A stretch of DNA of 5,483 nt from contig JAKCBB010000033.1 of NCBI GenBank assembly GCA_021839365.1, positions 1-5,483 of the forward strand, read 5' to 3'. The notes below the pieces were generated by a model that had not been told where the DNA came from, made no database searches, and saw only the letters and a program-made list of their open reading frames with translations. This DNA is from a bacterium. GTDB lineage: Bacteria; Patescibacteriota; Minisyncoccia; UBA6257; Colwellbacteraceae. Made by a program: the position numbers and the translations under genes. Every line of letters starts with the position of its first letter. Position 1 is the first letter of the stretch. Shown here one piece after another: positions 1-5,350 of the stretch.

Positions 1-24
1 GCGTTTTCCATTCTTGGAAAACGC
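1..24 (-). terminator. Hairpin downstream of thyX, probable terminator
   Basis: A perfect 9-bp inverted repeat, GCGTTTTCC (1-9) and GGAAAACGC (16-24), with a 6-base loop. On the minus strand it begins 8 bases after the thyX stop codon, the usual place for an intrinsic terminator. The U-tract that would confirm this lies beyond the window edge, so termination is inferred from position and the stem alone. It could also serve a gene converging from the left. Confidence 0.55.
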
Positions 25-32
25 CTGTGGGT

Positions 33-818
33 TCAGACTTTGCTTCTGCCTGGCTTGTAGCAAGGCAGGCCGTCGATAACCTCGACGGTAAAGTCGTTGT
101 AGATGTTGGGGTACCGCGCGAGAACGATCTCGCCGACCTTGCCGAAGACCAACCGGATCTCTTCCTCGGCCTCGGGCGCCGTCCTCTGCTCGAGAACGTG
201 CCGGATCGTCCGGTGATTGGCCGACCAGCCGATGGTGGTTGCGAGACCGATCGGGGCGATCCGGCGCATAGCCGAAGTGACGAGCTTCTTGAAATGGAAT
301 GGCGCTTTGTCGCCGTCGAGATTGAACATCTCGGCGAGCTTCAGCTGCACCTTTTCAAGGTATTCGAAGATTTCCCGGAATATTTCGGAAGCTTCGGGGT
401 TCTGAGCTATGACCGTTGGCAGCCACAGCCCGAGATCGGTAAGACGAACGTACCGCAGGCTCTCCTGCGAGATAGCCACGCCGACCCGGTGGCGGGCCAA
501 CTCGTGAGTGAAAACGCGGCTGACCTCGGCAAACACGAAGTTGACGACGGCGTGTTCGATTACGGAGCCGTGACCGACTTTGATAAGGTTGGCAACGTAC
601 TCCTTGTTGCTTTCTCGGATCCGGGTCACGTTCGCGTTCAGTCCTGGTTTGAAGCTTCGGTAACACAGCCGGCCGAACATCTCCGTCATCTTCTCCGCGT
701 CGGACGGCGCGTCTGTGTCCCACTCCGGAGCTCCAACGTGCTGGAGGTAGGCATCCATACCCTCTTCCACGACTCTGGTTTCTCCGACTAGGAACACCTT
801 CGGGCTCACCCTGCGCAC
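33..818 (-). CDS. thyX: Flavin-dependent thymidylate synthase ThyX
   Basis: ThyX makes dTMP from dUMP using methylenetetrahydrofolate as carbon donor and FAD/NADPH as reductant. It is cytoplasmic, normally a homotetramer, and replaces ThyA. The 261-residue product is of normal length. Visible family marks are GHGSVIEHA (residues 82-90), the ThyX signature at 109-123 (R109 H110 R111 ... S120 L R122 Y123), and a C-terminal stretch N201-H-R-T-I-R with Q211-R212 followed by an acidic EEEIR. The signature is odd: eight residues separate RHR from the serine, where the textbook motif is RHRX7S. The start is GTG, chosen because a strong AAAGGAGG site lies 7 bases upstream and a promoter lies behind that. 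The gene is richer in GC and in C-ending codons than glyS (35/60 GC at 61-120 against 26/60 at 3541-3600). It is transcribed away from recO and has its own terminator hairpin, so it is probably monocistronic. The identification is firm. Confidence 0.95.
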   Translation of the reverse strand: MRRVSPKVFLVGETRVVEEGMDAYLQHVGAPEWDTDAPSDAEKMTEMFGRLCYRSFKPGLNANVTRIRESNKEYVANLIKVGHGSVIEHAVVNFVFAEVSRVFTHELARHRVGVAISQESLRYVRLTDLGLWLPTVIAQNPEASEIFREIFEYLEKVQLKLAEMFNLDGDKAPFHFKKLVTSAMRRIAPIGLATTIGWSANHRTIRHVLEQRTAPEAEEEIRLVFGKVGEIVLARYPNIYNDFTVEVIDGLPCYKPGRSKV

Positions 819-825
819 AACGATT

Positions 826-833
826 CCTCCTTT
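826..833 (-). promoter_or_regulatory. Strong Shine-Dalgarno site of thyX
   Basis: On the minus strand this reads AAAGGAGG, nearly the full anti-SD complement, 7 bases before the GTG start. It decides the start codon, and it contrasts with the SD-less ATG genes in the rest of the window. Confidence 0.85.
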
Positions 834-852
834 GGGTTCAGATTGTGGCTAA

Positions 853-882
853 AACATACACTACTTGCATCTGGTAAGTCAA
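853..882 (-). promoter_or_regulatory. Probable sigma70-type promoter of thyX
   Basis: On the minus strand there is a -35 TTGACT (877-882, 5 of 6 to consensus), an 18-base spacer and a -10 TATGTT (853-858, 4 of 6). Transcription would start near 846, giving a leader of roughly 28 bases that carries the SD. Its upstream end lies close against the proposed recO promoter on the other strand. Based on consensus matching only. Confidence 0.6.
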
Positions 883-890
883 AAGCGGCA

Positions 891-899
891 TGTTATTCT
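891..899 (+). promoter_or_regulatory. Candidate extended -10 promoter of recO
   Basis: TGT followed by TATTCT (894-899, 4 of 6 to TATAAT) forms an extended -10 element. No good -35 is visible, which extended -10 promoters can tolerate. The predicted transcript start is about 905-907, at the ATG pair of recO, so the message would be leaderless. This is a short motif and could occur by chance. Its position, together with the lack of any SD, is the main support. Confidence 0.4.
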
Positions 900-904
900 T
901 AAAT

Positions 905-1435
905 ATGATGGAGTATTTGACTTTAGGCCTCGTCTTGAGCAGAGAAGAGGGAAAAGAAGCGGATGCCAACCTTCATGTGTATACGCGCGACTTCGGGCGG
1001 GTTTCGGCCGTTTCTAGAAGCCTTAGAAAAATAACATCTAAGCTGTCGGGTCATCTTCTTCCGGGGAATTTTGTCTCCGTAAGACTGGTGGAAAGAAATA
1101 ACGGAGGATGGCAGGCGGTTGACGCGATGTCCGTAAAGCGCATGCCGGTCTCGCAAAGTTCTCTCAGGTTTTTAGAGTTTATAAAAGAAACTACTCCGCA
1201 GAACGAAGCTGATCTCAAGGTGTGGAATAAAATCGGCAGTCTGCCGGAGAAGGGAAAAATCGACAGGGGCGATTACGTTGAGATTTTGGATCTGCTGGGA
1301 TTAGGCGGAAGCGCGGCTAGGTGCGCGCATTGCGGCGGAGAGGTTTCCTATTTTCTTCCCAAGGATGTAATATTTATGTGCAGACAGTGTTTTTTTAGAT
1401 CGCTGTCTTCAGAAGATGAAGCGGTCCATATTTAG
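905..1435 (+). CDS. recO: Compact RecO-family DNA repair protein
   Basis: RecO binds DNA, anneals single strands and, with RecR, helps load RecA onto SSB-coated DNA in the RecF pathway. The N-terminal half fits the RecO OB fold: a YLTLGLVL strand at the start, a REEGKEAD segment, the YTRDFGRVSAV hairpin, then a basic stretch S-R-S-L-R-K-I-T-S-K. The C-terminal part has a CxxC-x15-CxxC zinc site (C140, C143, C159, C162 from this start). At 176 residues it is well short of the usual 230-250, and only about 14 residues follow the zinc site, so most of the C-terminal helical region is missing. An in-frame ATG at 890 would add five residues (MLFLN), and the ATG at 908 would remove one. I chose 905 because homologous proteins begin just before the first strand and because the likely -10 element lies inside the longer version. 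No SD precedes any of the three. The 3' end overlaps the next gene by 20 bases, so the two are probably co-transcribed. Confidence 0.85.
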   Translation: MMEYLTLGLVLSREEGKEADANLHVYTRDFGRVSAVSRSLRKITSKLSGHLLPGNFVSVRLVERNNGGWQAVDAMSVKRMPVSQSSLRFLEFIKETTPQNEADLKVWNKIGSLPEKGKIDRGDYVEILDLLGLGGSAARCAHCGGEVSYFLPKDVIFMCRQCFFRSLSSEDEAVHI

Positions 1436-3134
1436 CATTATTTTAATAGTATTGGCGGTAGCGTCCGCCGTATTAGTCGGCATGTATTATCTCTACCGCG
1501 GCCTTTCTCTGCGCGGTATAAATATTTCTATAGCAAGCGCTTCAAGCACCGTCCAGATGGGCGAGCCGTTCACTATCAATGTTTCCGCTGCGAATAATAC
1601 CAAAAGCGCGTTGAATAATGTGAGAATAGTCGTCGACTTGCCGGATGGATTGATGGTTGCGAGCAACCACTCCGAAAGGGTCCTTGAGCACGATATAAGC
1701 AGCTTTCCCTCCGGCGGCACATTCAATCAAAACTATACTTTGATAGCCGTAACTTCCACTGAGGCTGTGCAGGTCCTGCAGGCGCAGATTTACTATTCTC
1801 CGCAATCCGTTGTGGCAAGTTTTAGCAAGTCCACGTCTACTAATATAAGCGTTGCCGCTCCGGAAATTTCTCTTAATCTTTCCACCGCAACCTCAACTGT
1901 TTATTCCGGCCAGACTTTCGCCGTTACGGCCACGTACGAGAACAATGGAAGCAGCACAATTAACAATGTAAGAATAAAGTTTAACTACCCGCAGGGATTT
2001 ACAGAAACCTCTGCTTCGCCCGCGCCATCAGACGGCGGAAGCGCGTGGAACATGGGCGATGCGACTAGCGAACAGGTTACGGTAAACGGCCAGGTTAACC
2101 TTCCAGACAACTCGCCCTTTGTTATGACCGCGTCGGTTATGGGAAACGTCGATGGCCAGGACTATGTCATTGTTTCCGATTCTTTGAATATGACTGTGGC
2201 AAAGTCTCCGCTTTCCCTGAATATTTCATTGAACGGCGGCGACCCAAACCAGGTCGTTTATCCCGGCGAGACCCTTAACTATGTTGTCGCGTATACCAAC
2301 AATACTCCGGTGACTTTTAATAATTTAATTTTAAGCACCCAGGTTTCCGGCGGCATGATTAATTGGGGTACGCTCCAGAGTAATGGGATCATGAGTAATT
2401 ACGGACAGACGATTACTTGGACTCCGTCGACCGTAAGCCAGCTTGCCTCACTTGCGCCGAACTCTTCCGGGGAGGTGTCTTTTTCTTTTCAACTAGACAG
2501 TCCGTATCCGGTACAATATGTAAACAGTAAAAATTTTTCCGTTAAGATAAAGGCTCAAGCTTCCTCTCCGACCGTGCCGTATCTTATAGACGCCGGCCAG
2601 ACAAAAACAGTAGCGATTTCCGAGGCTAAGGTTGCCGGTGAAATAGCCGTGCAATCCACGGCGTATTTCAGGGATGCCGCCTCAGGCGCGATAAATAACG
2701 GCCCTTGGCCTCCTAAGGTTGGCCAGTCGACGGAATATACTGTTCACTGGAGCGTTTCGAATTATGTCACGGATGTGAGCAATATGACGGTCAGTTCAGT
2801 GCTCCCGCCGGGAGTTGTTTTTGTAAGCACGGTTCAAAATTACGCCTCCTCTACTTTTTCATACGATCCATCCACTAACTCTGTTATCTGGCAGGTCGGC
2901 AGTCTTCCGGCAACAGCAGGAATAATAACCGCGGCCCCGCAAGTTGTTTTTCAGATAGCGGTTACGCCCCAAAGCAGCGACGTTAATAATTACAAGACGA
3001 TACTTGGTGAAACGAACGCGCAGGCCACGGATGATTTTTCCGGAATACAGCTCACCGCGTCTTCGTCTCCCATAACCACCCTGTTGCCCAGCGACCCGTC
3101 CGTGAGTGTCGGGCAAGGGTTGGTGCAACAATAG
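1416..3134 (+). CDS. Membrane-anchored extracellular protein with four DUF11-like beta repeats
   Basis: No specific function is recognised. The 572-residue product starts with a short basic N-terminus (MKR) and one hydrophobic segment at about 5-27 without an obvious cleavage site, so it looks like a signal anchor with the rest outside the membrane. The body is rich in Ser, Thr, Asn and Val and has no cysteine at all. Four related units are visible by eye, each opening with a V-x-x-G box followed by a strand ending in NN or SN: VQMGEPFTINVSAANN (46), VYSGQTFAVTATYENN (162), VYPGETLNYVVAYTNN (281) and KVGQSTEYTVHWSVSN (434). Units 1 and 2 share NNVRI (67, 183), and units 1, 2 and 4 share an LPDG/YPQG/LPPG turn. 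This resembles DUF11/CARDB-type Ig-like surface domains. The tail from 551 is short and low-complexity, with no LPxTG or C-terminal membrane segment. The ATG lies inside recO with no clear SD, suggesting translational coupling. The reading frame is certain; adhesive, structural or envelope-linking roles are guesses. Confidence 0.8.
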   Translation: MKRSIFSIILIVLAVASAVLVGMYYLYRGLSLRGINISIASASSTVQMGEPFTINVSAANNTKSALNNVRIVVDLPDGLMVASNHSERVLEHDISSFPSGGTFNQNYTLIAVTSTEAVQVLQAQIYYSPQSVVASFSKSTSTNISVAAPEISLNLSTATSTVYSGQTFAVTATYENNGSSTINNVRIKFNYPQGFTETSASPAPSDGGSAWNMGDATSEQVTVNGQVNLPDNSPFVMTASVMGNVDGQDYVIVSDSLNMTVAKSPLSLNISLNGGDPNQVVYPGETLNYVVAYTNNTPVTFNNLILSTQVSGGMINWGTLQSNGIMSNYGQTITWTPSTVSQLASLAPNSSGEVSFSFQLDSPYPVQYVNSKNFSVKIKAQASSPTVPYLIDAGQTKTVAISEAKVAGEIAVQSTAYFRDAASGAINNGPWPPKVGQSTEYTVHWSVSNYVTDVSNMTVSSVLPPGVVFVSTVQNYASSTFSYDPSTNSVIWQVGSLPATAGIITAAPQVVFQIAVTPQSSDVNNYKTILGETNAQATDDFSGIQLTASSSPITTLLPSDPSVSVGQGLVQQ

Positions 3135-3159
3135 AAAATAGAATATCGCGTATCAAAAC

Positions 3160-3183
3160 ATGCGATGTCCGTTAATTTCGCAT
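3160..3183. repeat. Small inverted repeat after the repeat-protein gene
   Basis: ATGCGA (3160-3165) and TCGCAT (3178-3183) form a perfect 6-bp dyad with a 12-base loop, 25 bases after the stop of the anchored protein gene. There is no immediate T-tract, although the DNA from about 3204 on is T-rich. It may be a weak terminator or an operator ahead of glyS. It is short enough to be chance. Nothing else in the 118-base gap stands out apart from the glyS promoter. Confidence 0.25.
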
Positions 3184-3212
3184 CTTACATTGCCATTTCG
3201 GCCTTTAATTTT

Positions 3213-3240
3213 TTGCATTTTGGTTTATTTCAGTTAGTAT
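3213..3240 (+). promoter_or_regulatory. Candidate promoter of the glycyl-tRNA synthetase gene
   Basis: TTGCAT (3213-3218), a 16-base spacer and TAGTAT (3235-3240, 4 of 6 to TATAAT). Transcription would begin near 3247, leaving a leader of about 6 bases before the ATG at 3253 with no SD. TATGAA at 3238-3243 is an alternative -10 and would give an even shorter leader. The surrounding DNA is strongly T-rich. The -35 match is weak (3 of 6). Confidence 0.35.
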
Positions 3241-3252
3241 GAAAACCAATAA

Positions 3253-4650
3253 ATGACTAAAACAGAGAAAGCCGTGGAAAGCCTGATGGATAAGATAGTA
3301 ACCCTCTCGAGAAGCAGGGGGTTTGTTTTTCCCGGTTCGGATATTTATGGAGGATTACAGAATTCCTGGGATTACGGGCCGCTTGGAGTAGCTTTAATGC
3401 GCAACATCCGCGAGTCCTGGTGGAGATTTTTCGTGGACACCAGACCCGATATGGTCGGATTGGAATCAACCGTCATAAGCAATCCTAGGATATGGGAGGC
3501 TTCTGGACATGTTGAAAATTTTACAGACCCGTTAGTTGAAGATAAGATTACGCACATTCGCTACCGCGCTGACCATTTATTAGAGGATAACGGCATCAAT
3601 CCAAGCGAGATGTCTTTAAACGAGATGGCTGAGGCGATAAAAACAAAAGGGATCAAAAGCCCTGCCGGCAACGAATTAACGGAACCGCGTAAATTTAATT
3701 TATTGTTCAAGACTTACATAGGAGCGACTGAAGACGATAAATCAGTCGCTTATCTTCGCGGTGAACTCGCCCAGGGGATGTTTGTCGATTTTCCCGAAAT
3801 ACTGCGGTCTACAAGGAAGCGTTTGCCGTTTGGAATAGCGCAGGCCGGCAAGGCTTTTAGAAATGAGATAACCACCGGCAACTTTATATTCCGTCTCAAG
3901 GAATTCAACCTGATGGAGTTCGAATACTTCGTTAAACCCGGGGAATGGGAAAAATATTTCGATTTTTGGTTAGGCGAGATGAAAAAATGGATGGCCTCGC
4001 TTGGAATTAAAGAAAGCGATTTGCGTTTCCGCGAGGTGCCGGAAGGAGAAAGGGCCCATTACTCCAAGAGAACAATCGATGTGGAGTATAATTTCCCATT
4101 CGGCGTCAAAGAGCTGCAGGCCATCGCTTACCGCTCCGATTTTGATTTAAGGAACCACGCGGAGAAAAGTGGAGCCGATATGAACTATACTGACCCGAAG
4201 ACCGGAGAAAAATTTATCCCCCACGTGATAGAGCCGACCTTTGGTTTGGATAGGGCGATTTTAGCTGTTATCTGCGCCGCTTACGCTGAAGAAGAGATAA
4301 AGACCGCTTCTGCGGAAACGGAAACAAGAACTGTTTTGCGTTTTCCAAAAAATTTGGCGCCGTTCAAGGTCGCCGTGCTTCCTCTATCAGCCAAAGAAGA
4401 ACTTGCTGGCATTGCTTTGAAAATAGCTGCCGATCTTCGCCGGTTATTTACGACGGATTACGATGAGACTCAATCAATCGGGAAAAGATACCGCCGGCAG
4501 GACGAGATAGGAACTCCTTACTGCATTACGGTTGACTTCGAGACTTTAAACGATCAGGCGGTTACGGTTCGCGACAGGGACACGATGAAACAGGATAGGA
4601 TAGCTATTTCCGATCTTCCAGGTTACCTGGAAGAAAAATTTAAAACCTAA
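3253..4650 (+). CDS. glyS: Glycyl-tRNA synthetase, single-chain alpha2 type
   Basis: Class II aminoacyl-tRNA synthetase that charges tRNA-Gly with glycine using ATP in the cytoplasm. At 465 residues it matches the homodimeric (archaeal/eukaryal/Gram-positive style) enzyme, not the alpha2beta2 type. Visible marks are the N-terminal RGFVFPGSDIYGG...WDYGPLG (22-45), motif 1 around 71-87 (NPRIWEASGHV), motif 2 with FRNEI (202-206) and the R214...E217-F218...E222 segment, motif 3 with E327-P-T...G-L-D-R (331-334), and a C-terminal anticodon-binding domain from about 368 with SIGKRYRRQDEIGTP (408-422). Three normally very conserved pocket segments differ: RGELAQG where RPETAQG is usual, KEFNLMEFE for REFEQMExE, and EPT for EPS. 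The start is ATG without an SD. The in-frame ATG at 3286 (residue 12) is possible, since some family members begin at MxKIV, but it has no better ribosome site. The exonuclease gene follows after 56 bases that are mostly palindrome. Family assignment is firm; the symbol glyQS is also used for this type. Confidence 0.95.
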   Translation: MTKTEKAVESLMDKIVTLSRSRGFVFPGSDIYGGLQNSWDYGPLGVALMRNIRESWWRFFVDTRPDMVGLESTVISNPRIWEASGHVENFTDPLVEDKITHIRYRADHLLEDNGINPSEMSLNEMAEAIKTKGIKSPAGNELTEPRKFNLLFKTYIGATEDDKSVAYLRGELAQGMFVDFPEILRSTRKRLPFGIAQAGKAFRNEITTGNFIFRLKEFNLMEFEYFVKPGEWEKYFDFWLGEMKKWMASLGIKESDLRFREVPEGERAHYSKRTIDVEYNFPFGVKELQAIAYRSDFDLRNHAEKSGADMNYTDPKTGEKFIPHVIEPTFGLDRAILAVICAAYAEEEIKTASAETETRTVLRFPKNLAPFKVAVLPLSAKEELAGIALKIAADLRRLFTTDYDETQSIGKRYRRQDEIGTPYCITVDFETLNDQAVTVRDRDTMKQDRIAISDLPGYLEEKFKT

Positions 4651-4654
4651 GCAA

Positions 4655-4694
4655 TTACTAAACAATTTCCACGATCGTGGAAATTGTTTAGTAA
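4655..4694. repeat. Perfect 40-bp palindrome between glyS and the exonuclease gene
   Basis: The arms are 4655-4674 and 4675-4694, and each base of one is complementary to the other with no mismatch. The centre is CACGATCGTG, with GATC at 4673-4676. In RNA it would fold into an 18-bp stem with a GATC (GAUC) tetraloop. It begins 4 bases after the glyS stop, and its last two bases (AA, 4693-4694) are the first two of the AAGGAG ribosome site of the next gene. There is no T-tract on either side, so a standard intrinsic terminator is doubtful. An RNase III or other processing site between the two cistrons, a translational switch, or a large operator are all possible. The symmetry is seen directly; the role is inferred. 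Confidence 0.9.
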
Positions 4695-4698
4695 GGAG
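4693..4698 (+). promoter_or_regulatory. Shine-Dalgarno site that sets a TTG start
   Basis: AAGGAG lies 8 bases before TTG at 4707, ideal spacing. The next in-frame candidate, GTG at 4713, would be 14 bases away, too far. The first two bases of the site belong to the foot of the 40-bp palindrome, so folding of that hairpin could affect ribosome access. Confidence 0.75.
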
Positions 4699-4706
4699 AA
4701 AACCAT

Positions 4707-5273
4707 TTGATTGTGAAGAATTATAAACTTTTCGAGATACCGATGCGCGAGCGCGATCTTGTTTTCGTGGATACGGAAACCACGGGTATCTTTCTAGACA
4801 AGGAGCTTTTAGAAATAGGAGCGGTCAGAGTCAACTCTAAAACTCTGGAGGTTATCGCTACCACGGATATCAAGATAAAACCGTCTAAACTTGAATCAGC
4901 CGACCCCGAAGCGTTAAGAGTAATCGGATTCGACGAGGAGGAATGGAATAAAGAGGGGATTTCTCTTATGGAAGGAATGCGAAAGTTTCTGGATTTTGCC
5001 CGTGAAGGAATGCTTGTCGGGCATAATCTGGCTTTTGATTGGATGCATATCCAAAATGGAATCGAGACCTGCGATTTGGAACCGACATACTTTTATAAAG
5101 GATTGGATATCTTTTCCATGGCCTGGCTGAAGTTTGGTAAAACTAAACACCTGGAAAAAATGTCTCTTAAGGAGATGGCGGAATTTTTTGATATAAAAAT
5201 AGAACGCCATCATAGGGCGATAGACGACGCCTTGGCCACTTACCATATTTATATGGAGCTGGTCAGTCTGTAA
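4707..5273 (+). CDS. DEDDh-family 3'-5' exonuclease (DnaQ/PolC-exonuclease-like)
   Basis: The 188-residue product is a single RNase H-fold exonuclease domain with all three Exo motifs. Exo I is FVDTETTG (20-27) with D22 and E24, followed by LLEIGAVRV. Exo II is GHNLAFD (105-111) with D111. Exo III is HHRAIDDA (168-175) with H169 and D174, marking the DEDDh subclass. These four acidic residues bind two metal ions and the histidine activates water, so the enzyme should be active in removing 3' nucleotides. It could be the proofreading epsilon subunit of the replicase, or a free-standing repair or RNA-trimming exonuclease. No polymerase-binding tail, BRCT or UvrC-like extension is visible, and the sequence alone does not decide. 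The start is TTG, chosen for the AAGGAG site 8 bases upstream. The gene is probably read from the glyS transcript through the palindrome, since no separate promoter is obvious. A weak hairpin follows its stop. Confidence 0.88.
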   Translation: MIVKNYKLFEIPMRERDLVFVDTETTGIFLDKELLEIGAVRVNSKTLEVIATTDIKIKPSKLESADPEALRVIGFDEEEWNKEGISLMEGMRKFLDFAREGMLVGHNLAFDWMHIQNGIETCDLEPTYFYKGLDIFSMAWLKFGKTKHLEKMSLKEMAEFFDIKIERHHRAIDDALATYHIYMELVSL

Positions 5274-5276
5274 ATC

Positions 5277-5316
5277 TTGCCAACCAACTCCCGCGATCAT
5301 AGCAATGGTTCGGCAA
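5277..5316 (+). terminator. Possible weak terminator hairpin after the exonuclease gene
   Basis: TTGCCAACC (5277-5285) pairs with GGTT (5307-5310) and GGCAA (5312-5316), leaving C5311 bulged: nine base pairs around a 21-base loop. It starts 3 bases after the stop codon. The large loop and lack of a clear U-tract make it a poor intrinsic terminator, so it may be only a 3'-end structure or chance. Confidence 0.3.
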
Positions 5317-5335
5317 TTCAATATCCGTCTGATTC

Positions 5336-5344
5336 TGCTAAAAT
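5336..5344 (+). promoter_or_regulatory. Candidate extended -10 promoter of the pilin-like gene
   Basis: TGC followed by TAAAAT (5339-5344, 5 of 6 to TATAAT) is a good extended -10 element. Counting the hexamer as -12 to -7 puts the first transcribed base at 5351, the A of the ATG, so the mRNA would be leaderless. A poor -35 (TTCAAT, 5317-5322) sits 16 bases upstream. Confidence 0.5.
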
Positions 5345-5350
5345 GTATCC

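Noticed and set aside
27..791. A 254-codon open frame on the plus strand opposite thyX
   Set aside because: It is the mirror of the thyX frame on the other strand, and its translation resembles no family. The minus-strand frame has clear ThyX motifs, an SD and a promoter.
2859..3131. A 90-codon minus-strand frame within the repeat-protein gene
   Set aside because: The translation is Arg/Gly-rich and without a motif, as expected for an antisense shadow of a Ser/Thr/Val-rich coding sequence.
3192..3212. GCC-ATTTC-GGC followed by a T-rich run as a terminator after the repeat-protein gene
   Set aside because: The stem is only 3 bp, too weak to terminate; the T-rich DNA is better read as part of the glyS promoter region.
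33..4650. UGA-to-glycine recoding, known in some Patescibacteria, prompted by the GlyRS gene
   Set aside because: thyX ends on TGA at the expected family length with a hairpin right after it, and the other frames close on TAG or TAA; nothing suggests recoding.
4655..4694. The palindrome as an ordinary rho-independent terminator of glyS
   Set aside because: No T-tract follows on either strand and the 3' foot merges with the next gene's SD, so read-through is expected. Processing or regulation fits better.
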